Positions 45,161-58,121 of a stretch of 64,000 bases of DNA are shown piece after piece; position 1 is the first letter of the stretch, and the number at the start of each line of letters is the position of its first letter. The position numbers were made by a program, and so were the translations under genes. The notes below the pieces were generated by a model. It ran no database searches. It was not told where the DNA came from and saw only the letters and a program-made list of their open reading frames with translations. The DNA lies in the NCBI GenBank assembly GCA_036785705.1, contig JAWUZG010000016.1:3162001-3226000 (forward strand). The letters are read 5' to 3'. The DNA comes from Acanthornis magna. Lineage: Eukaryota; Chordata; Aves; Passeriformes; Acanthizidae.

Positions 45161-45356
45161 TCTTCTGCTGGAAGGCAACTATATTTAATAATTGTATCCA
45201 AGACACTTCAAATCATTCAGAAATATGGCATGCAGTATCCAAAAGTATGGCTCTGAGGATATTTTTTTTACATTAAGCATAAAGAAATTTTATATTCAAC
45301 ATTCATTATAATTCAAGAAAACTATCTATTCAGAGTTCTAGTTCTTTGATGCAGCA

Positions 45357-46652
45357 TTAAGGATTAAAACTTACCACTTTACCAGGCCTTGCCCATGTGC
45401 AAATAAATCCCTCCTGACAAGCAGTGACTATACAGTCTTCAAGAAAAATTAACACAGTCAGTCTTTCATGTGCTATCTTTTTACAGATAAGAGGCTCTAA
45501 CAAGGGAACATCTTCCATTCGGGGACAGAGAGGTGTTCCCAAAGTTTTAGCTGGGTCCGTTTTGGTTTTAGTAACTAGGTTCAGTTTGTCACTGCTCTTG
45601 CTAGATATATGTCCCATGCTATGGTTTCTCTTGTGATCTTTTTCATGGTGTCTTTCCTTCCGATCGTGTAGCGATAAGGTTGCAAATTTACTAACGCCAG
45701 AAGCAATGGCACCATCCATGACACTGCTTTTACTGCCAGCATTTGAGACTGCAGAGTGTGGAAGGCTGTTTGACCGTGGAAGAGGAGGGGGTACAGAGTT
45801 TCCAGGTGTTGTGATACTGTTTCCATTACTTCCTGGGTTAGTTCCACCACTTCCTGCAGGTGGACTTGTGGCATTCATGACATTTGTATGTGTCCTTGCT
45901 CTTGAGAGAGGTTGGTGGGGGAAGAGGATATCTTCTGTAAGATCCCACAAACAGAGCTGTGTGTCCTGGCCTACTGAACCAAATCTATACGTAACACTTA
46001 CTGGACGACTGTCTGTAGAGTTCCTTTTGGATAATCTAGATTGCGTGCTATTTGCTCGATCTCTGCCAAAATGAAGGTCTTGGAAATCCTCATCACTTCC
46101 GCTAAATTCCATCGGGTCACTCTCTTCTACACTAGTGGTATATGGATCGAACGCAACGACACTGACCCACGATTTATGGCCGTGGCCTCTCGCTATAACT
46201 CGACAGTCCACGAAAGACCAAACTGTCACCAAGTCATCCTCTCCGCCTGTCACTATGTATTTCCCATCGGGACTCCAACACACACACAGCAGTCCTCCAA
46301 AGTAGCTTTTCATTGTACCATGCAATTCCACTGAATCAAAGTTAAACACGCGAAGAAAACCATCCTGGCTCACACAAGCCAAGAACTTCCCATCAGGGGA
46401 AAAGGCAAATTCATTCAGAGCACCCTCACCTACTGTCCATTTAAGCAGAGGGTTTCTTGTGGATTTACTCTTGCAAGTGTGCACTGCAAAACTCTCTCCT
46501 TGTTTAAGTAGCTGGTAGTGCGGGGCTGTGGTACCACAAGTGTGCTCCACGTTATACAAGTACATATTGCCACTGGAATGAGCTACTAGGAAAAGGCTTT
46601 CCGAACCTGGTACCCATTTTACACAGGTTACTCGGGACTTGTCTATTAGTCT
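45357..46652 (-). CDS. WDR20: WDR20 coding exon 3 with usual stop
   Basis: 431 codons plus TAA, acceptor gtttttcacag. WD repeats: VTCVKWVPGSESLFLVAHSS; FAFSPDGKFLACVSQDGF; VCWSPDGKYIVTGGEDDLVT ending VWS; GHGHKSWVSVVAFDPY; GSVGQDTQLCLWDLTE. Then a 130-residue Ser/Pro/Asn-rich linker with basic stretches (HDRKERHHEKDHKRNHS), and a final repeat LIFLEDCIVTACQEGFICTW. Ends RPGKVVSFNP. The codons after GKV are themselves a consensus splice donor (GTAAGT), see the alternative last exon. Confidence 0.95.
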   Translation of the reverse strand, partial: RLIDKSRVTCVKWVPGSESLFLVAHSSGNMYLYNVEHTCGTTAPHYQLLKQGESFAVHTCKSKSTRNPLLKWTVGEGALNEFAFSPDGKFLACVSQDGFLRVFNFDSVELHGTMKSYFGGLLCVCWSPDGKYIVTGGEDDLVTVWSFVDCRVIARGHGHKSWVSVVAFDPYTTSVEESDPMEFSGSDEDFQDLHFGRDRANSTQSRLSKRNSTDSRPVSVTYRFGSVGQDTQLCLWDLTEDILFPHQPLSRARTHTNVMNATSPPAGSGGTNPGSNGNSITTPGNSVPPPLPRSNSLPHSAVSNAGSKSSVMDGAIASGVSKFATLSLHDRKERHHEKDHKRNHSMGHISSKSSDKLNLVTKTKTDPAKTLGTPLCPRMEDVPLLEPLICKKIAHERLTVLIFLEDCIVTACQEGFICTWARPGKVVSFNP

Positions 46653-49600
46653 CTGTGAAAAACAAAGAAGATACACATCAGAAAGTCTGAAAATTAAAGT
46701 TTTCATGATTAACTGTAAATCTGAGCTTTCTGAGGGATGAGGAACAATACTTAAATAAAGTGAACTCAACTTTCTAGACAGGAACTATGTTACTGTATTT
46801 GCAAAAACTTATCAGGCAGTAAAGAGGAAATTATTTTCAGACAAAGTGCTTTCAAAAGTTATTACTATAGTCCAGTCACATTCCACAAAGATCATACTTC
46901 AATCAAGCCAATCTGTTTATGAATCTAAAAGCAGTGCTCTTTGGTTTGCTTTTCCCTGCATAGGCTGAAGAGCACAAGAAGGAAACAAGAAAACACTGAA
47001 TGAGCTAAAGGGAAAAAAGGCAGTTACTCATCTGTATTATACAGCAAACAGGTTACAAATCAACAACAGTAAATTTAGGCTCTGATTTTATCTGAAATCA
47101 CAAATAAAATCCAACCTCTGAAAACAGCTCCACCAGCTTTTACTGATTCAGGGAGCAAAGGCTACATACACAGTGACCCTGTTATCACGTGGCTGGTAAA
47201 TGCACATGGCTGAGTGAATTCACAAGGTACCACATACTCTTCACCTTGGAATCCCCAACCTCCAATTATTTTTCTTTCAATAGCCAAGGACCTGTCAAAA
47301 CTCTGTTACCATTTGATTAAACACTTTCCTTGAAGGCAAAACATTTTAATAGAGCTCATCATTGCAAAAGAATGGACACACATTAAACAAACATCCCTCT
47401 TCATAATGTCATCAATGCTCTACGAACTGAGAGGTGAAGTTTGACTCCTTGAGTTTGCTACTGTAGTCCTGGTGGCCTCCCACAACTTACCATCTTGGCC
47501 ATGGCACCACTCAGCTGCAACTTGCAGGTGAGTAATTCTTTACAAGCACATTCAAGATTCGTATTTGGCATATTGATTATAAGCAGAAAGAAGAGCTGAG
47601 CTACATAAAAGGCAAGAGTGCAAATATAAAGAGCCTAAGGAATACCAGAACAAGTTACAAAAGCCCTATAAACAAAGAAGAAAAAAAAATCCCCCCAAAA
47701 CCTTGCTATGCTGTTTATCACACACAAAAACCTCAAACTAATAGATAATACATTGACTGTTATCTCTTCTGGAGTTGTCACTGGAAAGCAGCACCTGGCC
47801 ATTTTAGAGTACACTTCTGCTGCTGTCAACCTCAGCATAAAACCAGAAAGTCTCCCTCCTGTAATTTCTCATTGCTTAAATCAGCCATGGTGTATTTGAA
47901 AGCTGAGAGATGTAACTAAATCTGGCAAAGTTCCTTCACATGGGGTAGCTTTAAAATAATATAGTCTATGATTCTGTTGTGATATTTTAACTAGTTTGTG
48001 ATGTGTTCACTGATCTATATCATGCACATCTCATTAATGACGATATCAGAAACCTTACAGAGAAAGTTACCTGGCACACACCAGGAGAATAAGGACAGAA
48101 CACCAGGCCAGCTGGTTTCCTGCAGGCAACAGTCTTCTCATCGCCAATATGGCAACAAAAGCAAGATTTCTTGCTCTCCTCTACTAAAGCAGCTCAATCT
48201 GACATACAACATCTACTCGTAAGAGCACCTGCTCAATTTTTCTATCAGAAATGGCACTTTATGTCCATAACCATGTTGGGCTACATGATCCTAAATACTG
48301 CAGAGGAACCCTGCAAACCTGATCTTTACTTCAAGGAGACTGTGAAAAACAGAAGATTACAATTAGCAACGAGAACAGATCAGCTCAAGGAGACAAGATG
48401 CAGAGAGACTTTAACCTGACATGTAACAAGTGACTGCAAAGCATCCCCCCTGAAGTTATGACTTACGGGAGTATTAAAAGCTTTCAACTGGGCTCACAAA
48501 GTTGTGCAGCACAACAAAGCAAGATCTGCAGTCAGTAGGAGCAGCAGATGCATTACAAGGATGGACTGAATGCAGTATCAGCAAAGAGGTGAGGGAGGTG
48601 GGATAAAAAGCTTATGTTCAATTTGATGGAAGAATACTAAGTGAAGAAGCTTCAATCACTAGTCAGGAACACAAGCCAAGACTACCTCAGTCATGTTTTG
48701 AAGAACTTGAAGGGACAAAATTACAAGCATAGGCCACAAAGGATTGAAAAATCTGAGGCAATCAAAGAATACATATTAAGCTCTGACAAAGCTTTGGCAA
48801 CAAAGATACAGGACAAGTTTATTCGGAAAAAAAAATGCAGCTTAAGACTCTGTTTAAATTGTAAAAAAGGATTAAAAAATAAGATGAAAAAGCACTGGCT
48901 AGCTTGATAATAACCAAGAAACCAATACCATCTGGAAACAACTGAATCTGTGAGGTATACTTGGCTAGTCTGGGGAGTAAGAAAATATCACTGGTTTAAT
49001 TTTGACACAGCTGGAAGGAGTATTGCTGTAGATACAGGTGGATTTATGTAGGCAGCCACAAGATGCACAGTTATCTCACTCACCTCAGCCTTTCAAGTCC
49101 CTATCATCTTCTACCTCAATAGAATTAAAAAAAAATAAGAGTAACAAGTTAGACTATGCTAGGGCTATTGCATTTTATGTTCAATGTAACCTGCATTTTA
49201 TGTTCAACGTAAAATGTTGAGTTATCTCATGTATCACATATATTCCGATTGCTATATTCTGATTGCTCCATCACAGCTGATAGTCAAAACAGAGCTTTGG
49301 GCTACCTGAAGCATCAAATTATTTACAGGACAGGTGGTGAATTCTATTACCTGTAGCACAAGTGCTAGATCTGTAGAACAATGTAAACACTCATTCAGAC
49401 CACCTCATGCCCATGGTTATTCTCAAACACTATCTAAACAGAAAATATGTTCAAAACCCAACAGGCACCTTCATCTTGAAACAAATGAACTGGTTCAAAC
49501 ATCAGTGCTCACTAATGTTTCCCTGAAATGGGCTTTAAATACAAGCCAGAACTTACAAACATATCTAGGGCAAACTTCAATACTGTAATTGACAGAATTA

Positions 49601-51590
49601 AAAAAAAATAGAATTTTTAGATTTGGTTATAACTGCAGATAAGGTCAATGTAGGAAACAAGAATTTGTCATTTAACTGTAGCCTACTGTGTGTGTAGTTT
49701 TGGTAGCACTGAGCAAATCCGTACATTAGCTTGGTAGAAAATAGATCACCTCATTTAAATTTCCACCAAACTGTCAAAGGGCATATTGCCACCACACTGA
49801 AGTAATCAAAAGGCAATACTATCTGATGGAAGTGGCTTCAGTGCTTACAGCATTTGGGGAATACCACAGGAACTATTCAACCTGCAACACAGCTTTGCAC
49901 TGTAGACACCAGAGAGTAAACACCATCAAGGCCTGGAAACATGCACTGGGCCTTTATGTAAGTATTCCACCAGACACTTTTCTCAAAGGAACTATAGTTC
50001 AGTTACAGAAGTGGGAACTACTCTGTGATATGAAACTGGCTCTTTGGAGTATGTCTGCTACCCTTTGTAATACTTACACTATTATCGTACAAGAATAAAT
50101 AAGACTATTTGGTTTTGGAGTGGGGAAGTGGTAGGACAATGCTAAAATTAACATTTCAACTACTTATACAGAGGTTTCTACCAACAGACAAAAGATTCAT
50201 TAAAAGATTCTCCAGCACTGTTTCCCACTCAACACAATCAGAAAGACAGAGCAGTTGGGACAAGGCCAGGTAGGAAGAAAAACGCCCCTTTTCTGATCTA
50301 CATGTAGCTACTTTTAGAAAGCTGAGGAGGAATTAGATCTAATTATAAAACATCCCCAGTGAGAACAATACTTCAATCTTCTTTGCACAAGGAAGAAGCA
50401 AGGCAACACATCTCTCTGAGGCGGGAAAGGTATACTTTGAAAGCCGAGCAAGGCCTAACTTTGTATGTTAAATTCTAATCCAGATTTGAAAGTTTGAAAA
50501 AGAAAAGAAAAATAAACAAAAACCAACCAAGAGACCTGCAAACCTTTCTAAAGAGCTGGATTAAAACAAAAAAGGAGTAAAAGAGCACCCCCCCAAAGGA
50601 AAATCACCTTTCCTAGAGCACCCAAATTCCCATATCTTATCCCCTGCAGAAAATGCTGTCACAAGTCGTCCCAGTTACCAGATTTCTTTCCTTATTAACA
50701 TCTGGACACCTACTCTTCTAAGGATGCCAATGCTACCAATCGAGACAGGCTGACATTCAGAGCCAGTGGTCCTGTAACTTGGCATTAGTAGTCCTATCTT
50801 TACTCACTGCACAGCAGCAGAAAAAGCAGATGAAGAGCTGCCTTCAGAACATCACATGGCCAAGACCTCGTAAGCCCTCAGCTTTTTCTGTGCACTCAGC
50901 TTGATATCCTACTCTTCTCCAAGCAAGCCTTCAGGAATACTTGATATAGGCAGTCTCTGCTGTAATGTCCCGACCATAAATACTTGTATTTTTAACTTAC
51001 TTAATATTTTGACTATAATACATTAGTTAAAATGGGGGCTTAAATGTTTTCTTCTTCATTGGCAACCAGAAGCTTCAGAAACAACTGAATTCAGAGCACA
51101 TACAGCAACATTTAGATTTGTAGACCTTATTTCTATCAGAAAACTGTCACCAACTCTAGATACAGTATTACCCAAACTAGAAAATCCTAATTTTTAATCT
51201 TAAACCCCACAAGATGCCTTCATCTTTGCAAGATGAATAACACTTTTATGTAAGTATTTCAAGCCCATGGAACAGCTGAAAAACAAAGGCAGTGACTGAA
51301 CAGTAAGCTACACAGGCAAATGGAGCCACATCTACTGAACTTTGAAAATCTAGGAATTTCAGTATCACATATATATTGCATGCAACAATATCAAGATTTC
51401 TACTTACTTCCTCATTAAATAATTTGCTAGTTTCTTTTTTAATGGGGTCTATAAGTTGGACCTGGCCTGCAGAGAAGCCCACTAGAAGAGACACACTTTC
51501 TGCTGTGGCTGTTAAGTGATTGAAGTCATGGCATGTAGGCTGTGTTCCTTTGTATATCCTTTTGTCTATTGGTTTACTCAAGTCCGCAGC
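45357..51590 (-). CDS. WDR20: WDR20 gene, coding exons 2 and 3 (first exon outside window)
   Basis: WD repeat protein 20, the WD40 cofactor that binds and stimulates the deubiquitinases USP12 and USP46 together with UAF1/WDR48. Exons 51590-51408 (61 codons) and 46652-45357 (431 codons plus stop) join in phase 0 at KLFNEE/RLIDKSRV. Together they give 492 residues. Human WDR20 has 569, so about 77 N-terminal residues must lie in an exon beyond 64000. WD repeats are visible with typical GH/WD signatures; a Ser/Pro-rich, lower-complexity insert separates the last repeat. All near-identical to mammalian WDR20 where I can compare. No disabling change. It is convergent with MOK. Confidence 0.95.
46653..51407 (-). 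other. WDR20: WDR20 intron 2
   Basis: 4.75 kb, AT-rich, GT-AG. Short ORFs on the opposite strand show no domain I recognise. Confidence 0.85.
51408..51590 (-). CDS. WDR20: WDR20 coding exon 2
   Basis: 61 codons, acceptor tctctttgcag, donor GTAAGT. Reads AADLSKPIDKRIYKGTQPTC, HDFNHLTATAESVSLLVGFS, AGQVQLIDPIKKETSKLF then NEE. Phase 0 on both sides. This is the N-terminal part of the beta-propeller. Confidence 0.95.
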
Positions 51591-54500
51591 CTGCAAAGAG
51601 AGCAAACAGAATTCAGACAGTTTATCACAATGTGTACACATAACCACATCTATTTGAAAATAATGTTTATACTACACAACAATTTATGCAGTCACAAAAC
51701 CCTACTTTAAAAAGCAGCTCTGTATTTATGAAAGACATCCAAGATCTTATCAAAATGTTTCTCCCTTTACATTATGCAATACCTGTGTTTTTCACGTTTG
51801 CTACAAACTATAGCTGCCCTTGCCTTTGCACCTACAGCACAATACAAACCAATGACAACCACTTAGTAGCACCAAGGCTCCTGTGGGTCCTCAAGATACC
51901 AGAAGGCTTCTCCTACCACAAGAGCCATCACAGAGACAGGGTATCTTCTACTTTTCTAGTAGCACTTTCTCAGTATGGAGTACAACCAATTTTGCATTAA
52001 AAATACCATATTCTCAATCACACAATTCTTGAACTGTAAGTCTATCCTTTAACAACAGGCAAACATATGATATTGTTCTCCATACTCACAAAAAATTATC
52101 AACCAGATCCTAGGAGAGCATTTTCTAGGAACAGTGACTCAAGATACTGATACTTCAATTACAAAATACATTTTACACCACTGAGCTACAAAGTACTTTG
52201 CTTCTGAAAAGAGAATTCAAATATAGCTCAGACAAAATAAGTGCTAACAAAACTGAGGAATTTCAATATAAACAAATTAAGTTCTAGTACTAAGTGTCAG
52301 AAGAATCAAAAGGAACAGAAAAGCAATTTAAAATGCTCTCTCAGTTGTGTCACCCATGTTTATCCCTGTATCACTTCTGAACAGACAACTAAATCTTTCA
52401 TCATCCAGAGATTAAACCCCACACATTTAATGTGCAAGATCATACATCAGGTTCAATCTTGTTTTTTAACCTCCATATTTACTAGGTTCAGAGTCTGTAA
52501 TTAGAAAGATGCAGATACTCAACAATATTACAGGCCTCAGATGTAGCTGTGATTTGGGGCTCGGATTCTAATTTTGATACATACTTTTTCAGTATATTTA
52601 GTCAGAAAAAATCAGGCCAGCAATAAAAGAGAAAGTAAACAAGCTTCACATAAAATAGACTTGCTCCAGAGTATTAAATCTTGGAGGACAAGGTCTGAAG
52701 AGCAGCAGATCTTTGGTATTCATACAGCTACACAGAGAGAAACTAGACCTGTCAGTAGGGAAAAATCCTAACTAGCTACACAGGTGAGCCATTTCCAAGG
52801 CAAATTTAACTACAGGATATGCATGCTAAGCATATATACACAACAATATTAAAGCTGCACTTCTGTTTTGCAGCATGTATTATAAACCAATTTAATCAGG
52901 TGTATGGCCTCCTGGTTAAAAGCTCCAAAGTGAGATGATGTATTACAATTTCTAAAGTCAGCAGACTAAGAAGTTACTCCCCAGAGTTCAGAGATCCATT
53001 ATAAGCTAAAAAAGACTATTACCAATACCTCTTCAAGGAGAAATTAAATAGAATACTAATTCTACTGGGAGATGGCAGGATAATGCGCATGCCTGTCACA
53101 GAGCATTCACAGGCTGATGTAAATCTGTAAATTGAAGCTGAAAGATCAAATCCTAAAGGCCTTGCAGTTACGTCTTAGACTGTGTAACATTCCCTTGTCT
53201 TGTATCACTACAAAACAAGTGATGTCAAGAGAGAACTCTCAGAATTGGGGTAGCATTTCTGTCTGGAAGAGCCAGCTTCACAAGCACATAGACGCATCCT
53301 TCCATACAGCAAATAAATGCAGAATTAAAGCAAATCTATGAGACTCGAGATTCTGTCCTCTGGACAGAAGTTGCCGCAGGACTCAATGCCTAAGAAGGCA
53401 GATTCATTCTAAAGTAAATACAACTTGGCCTGAACCATACTGAATTACCAGAGAACCACAGACTCTCCCAGCCAGCAGAGGACACAGGCATTACCACCTT
53501 CTGAATCCTCACTGTCCCTTTACGCAGCAAAGAATCAATAGGTGCCTGTGTTCAAACTATACCTTGCTCTCTTGTCTGGGTGAGGTTTTACATCACTAGC
53601 TTTTTTTTTTTTGTTGTCCAACAACTTCGGTGTGACTGAAGTTCTCCATCTCAAGAAATTGTGTGGTAACAGACCTAGCAAGACATGAAATTCTGAAAAT
53701 TAAATCTAAGCAGACTTCACTGTGCTTATTCTAGCTGTTCTCTGGAAACCAGATGGCAGTGAGAATCTGTCTGAACTTAAATGAAGTATAAATAAACTAA
53801 TTCAACCCAGAATTAACCAGGCTTCTACTGACAGGGATGCCCCGCCTTCTATTTACAATGCAGCTACTGCTTTGAGTTACAGCACAGTTGTTTCATGGAG
53901 ATAAGTCAAATCTACAAGCACTAAAGTACTGCTTTGGTCAAGAGCTGTCTTAACTGAAAGACAGAGTAGAATCAATGGAACTAGGAGACATTTTCTTTAT
54001 TTCTGCACGGTTGAAGGTTGCTATTGGATTTTGCTGAGAACAAGAAAAGTGCTTACTCATAAAATTCAATCACGCCTGGGATTCAGCGTTTCATTAGCTC
54101 ACCACTAAGCCCATTTGCTGTTTTGTGGAAGATGTGATTCTGAGAGAAAAGCTTTTATGTGAGATCTGCATCCATAAAAACTTGTCAAATCCTAGGATTT
54201 GACACTATGTACTGAACAAGGTGATATAAATTGCCCCCCTCCTAGAAGAATGGTGATGTACTTTGAAAAAACCCAGAAAGATCTCGGGATTCAGTGTTGC
54301 CAGACATGGAGGTTAAAAGCACAGGAGCAGGCACCCTCACCATGGCAGCTGGCAGCAAGCTATTTGCAGACTTTCTGTCCCAATGCCTTTAAAATTTTCT
54401 TCTGAAAAACACTCAGCACTATTCCAGCCTGTCCACTTTGAGAAACTTACTCAATTGTGGATGATTCATGATGAGGGCAACACTTTCAGTAATCATGACT

Positions 54501-56271
54501 GAAAGAAGAATGGGACAGCTGATGCAAGGCAAGGAATCAAGACCATCATCCCTTACCTGTGCAAGCCTTAGCTAATCAAAGTTCTGGTGCTGGCACCTTA
54601 GCCACTGCTACCTGTGCTAGAAGTCGGTTCCTTCCAACATACAGAGGTACCGCAAGTGCCCCCTGGGCAAAGAGACAAGGACGAACAGTTTTCAGGCAAC
54701 AACAAGAACCTCACACACTTGTATAAAGCCAGAGATACAGCTGAACAAAGCAGTGTACCTTGGGCATCAACAGCTTCCAAGTCCTGTCTCTGAACAGATC
54801 AAAACTCTACCTTAAGAGAACCTCACACTTGCTCACAGAAGAAGAATTGAATATTTAGGCTTTTGTGATGAATTCATACTCCAGAAATAAAACATGAACC
54901 GTGTAACTGTTTGGGGGACTTCCTAGTCTCATTCAGTTAACTCTCTCACAGCACACTATTTTAGCAAAATCACTCCCACGCTGCCAGGGAGGGAGGGAAG
55001 AAAAAAAAATAATAATCTAACAGTCTAACAGTAGCCCATTCACCCTGGATTCATGACTTCTAGTAGAAGGGCAGTCAAATGGAACATATTAATCACAGCT
55101 TTAACTGCACAGGCATTAGGAAGAAAATGTCAGAAAAAACCCAACCAAAAACAGTTACCTTAGTCTGAAGCAAGTATTTACGTTTTCAGAGTCTGATGTC
55201 TGAAATGTCTGATTAGGATGGGCATCAATAACCTTGGTTCTGTAGCCATACGTAATTCTAAGGTCAAAGCCAAAGATTAATATCCATCCAAGATTTATTT
55301 TATTGATCCAAGACTTAGAGCTTTCATAATAAGATTGCCTAAACAGTGAATCACATTATTCCAAGACAGCATTTAATCACACTCCTTGACAGATGTTATT
55401 TCTTCCTTTTCCTAACTTACATTTGCAGCTTTCTGCAAATTTTTCTTGAATAAAATGCGTCATACATGTTACAATTCTTTCTAAGCTGGAAAACATTGCC
55501 GAGATGTTAAATTAATTATTTTATTAATTTATTTCAGGTAATTTCAACTGTAGCCATCAAAATACTTCCCTTAGGTACTTAATAGTATTTAACATTACAT
55601 TTGCCAGGAGACTGGCTTCCAATGGGTCATAGCTGTGAGTGAGATTGAGACAGAGTAGTGAAGGCAAACATTTAATAAAAATTTTACTGCCAAAAAATCC
55701 TCTTAAGAAAATCTCTCTTGTCCAGAGAATTAATTGATCTTGAACAGCAGATTACAGATTAGTTATGTATGTACAGCTCTAGTGCACAATAAAAGAGAAG
55801 ACACACAGAACCAAGACGATGTACTTTTGAAAGCAATTTCCTCAGTATTTCTAGAGCTTGGAATTCACAACTGATTACCTGTAACTTGCTATCTCTTCAA
55901 TACCTTTCTGTCCAGGGATTTAATGATCCCTGATCTAGAAAAAAACAATTTGAGAAAGCTGTGCTTTTTATAATGTTGTAGAAGTACACAGAAGAAATAA
56001 ACTCTTAGAATTATTACTAAGTGAATTCCTTTCAACTTCACAGATGGTATTTAAAATTTAACTGAAAAAAGAGGCAAGGCAACTCTTGCTGCAGCCCTTT
56101 GCTTTACAGAACACCAGCATCAATACTTCACACTGGAAATGTCTCTAATTACTTTATTACCAAAGGAGTACATTTCCAGATTTTTTTGTTTTATAGCCCA
56201 AACACAGATCGCTTATTATTAGCAACAGAATAATTTGTAGTTACATCACTGCTGTTTCAAGCTGGTCTGAT

Positions 56272-56350
56272 CTCACAGCTGACCCTGCTCTGGGCAGGTT
56301 AGACTGGAGACGCTCAGAGGTCCCTTCCAACCTGAATAGCCCGGGAATCC
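56272..56350 (+). repeat. CR1 LINE 3' terminal fragment
   Basis: The sequence ctgaccctgctctgggcagg ... gaggtcccttccaacctga matches the last ~80 bases of avian CR1 elements in order. 5'-truncated, as is usual for CR1. Confidence 0.85.
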
Positions 56351-58105
56351 TAAGCTTAGGATCAACCACAGCAGCAGCAACAGGACCACTCCCAGCTTAC
56401 TTAACAGGTCTGGTTTGCATCTTAAAGGAACTTCAGGAAGCAAAAAACTCCAGGAACAAGTTGGTTGTCTTTCCCTATAAAAACCACTGATGTAGGGCAA
56501 AAGTTCTGCTTAGTTTATATAAAATACACAACAGAAAGTCCAGGCAACACTTCCTGCAAGTATAAAGCCCTAACAAAACACTCTTCAGTGCAGCTGACAG
56601 TTCCACAGCCTGTCAGTAACAAACTGGCTTCTACAAATATAACTGCACGCAAGCTGACAGACTGCTGACTGGGCTTCCTCAGTAGAAAGTTTAAAGTCTG
56701 GCAAGAACTTATATCAGTTCCAGCATCCCTTCAGATTCACAAACCTTTCAGGTAGTGTACAAGTCAACACAGGTTCACTTCAGAAGCGTCCCAGAAAACT
56801 TAAACTAGTTTAAAAGCTTCTCAGCTTTCACTTAGAAACTAAAAAGGAAAAAAAAAAAGTAACCATTCTCTTTAGGATTCAATAAAAAGCCAGTAGACAA
56901 TCACCATTTGTAAAGTTGCCCTATTTATAGCCACAGTAGGTTTCTCAAATGTAAGGATAGTTTCTTAAGTAAGTAAGATCTGCTTTTTCCATACCTGAGT
57001 GATGTGCTTAGTTTTAAGAGTAGCATAATAGGTGTTGTGTGCGTACACAGGGATAGTTTTAAATGTCTCCTGAGCCTTGCAAAGCCATTAATGCTAAGGA
57101 AATTTTAGGTCTTTATTTTGCAACATTGCATTCAATGCACCTGCTTTATATTAAAGTCACATTTGTAAACCTCAATAAAAAATATTATTTTTAGTTTTGC
57201 ATTTAAAATTTGGCTGATCTTTCAACTCCATGAATTGAAGTATCAATAGCGTGCCACTCGCAATACTGTTCCTCATAAATGGGTTCCTGTATCTTTGCAG
57301 AAGGTTTTTTATAAGTTACAAAGCACTTGATTAAATGCTGAACAGGAACACTTAAGGCATGTGACAGTTTCTAGGATACTCTGTAAGAACAGCTCTGCTA
57401 GTAAAACAGGGACACCAAGTAATTTTATTTAACCTAATTTTTTTCAAGTGTTCCACACAATTCATCCATAACAAAGTCTTAAAGATCAATTTTGTACAAA
57501 GCCGCTTGCAAATTTGGGAAGCTACTTGATATTCTTTTCTCTTCTAGATTTAATTCCCACTTGGGGCCATACAAGACATACATGACTTTTGAAAGGAGAA
57601 AAACATTACTTAATAAGATTTATTCATACAGCAGACAACTATGACCACCTACATTTAGAGAAAAGCTCTAGTTCAGATAACTGGACATAAATCCATATTT
57701 AGGCAGAGATCAGTGCAGTTTTCTGAAGGATCCAATAAAATAATCATATTCTGTTTCCAGAAGAATTACTATAAGCACTCAAACAGAGTAAAGAGCACGC
57801 ACTGGTTTGAAATAAATCTATGTCGTATTAACTGAACCGATGGTTACATAATTGGCAAGATCAAGAAAGTAGATGTGATCACCATAAAGAATGCACATAA
57901 AAGACTGTTTGATTTACAGCTTACCATAACAATGTTAACTCCATTTTAGTAAGGCTATAAACCAAAACATTTCTGTGGTTACAGTATAGATCAGCACGTT
58001 CTTTTGGAAGTTGTCTAAGGTGAAAGCACCAGTCCACCAATAACTATAGAAAAAGTAGATATTTTTATTTTTAAAAAGTGTTCAAAACCCCAGACCAGCA
58101 GACGC

Positions 58106-58121
58106 AAAAAAAAAAAAAAAA
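58106..58121. repeat. Poly-A tract
   Basis: Sixteen consecutive A in WDR20 intron 1. Confidence 0.9.

Noticed and set aside
45706..46334. Plus-strand ORFs of 122 and 97 codons
   Set aside because: Shadows of WDR20 exon 3 on the opposite strand.
48641..48907. Lys-rich 88-codon plus-strand ORF in WDR20 intron 2
   Set aside because: A-rich sequence gives Lys-rich frames by chance; no splice context, promoter or known domain.
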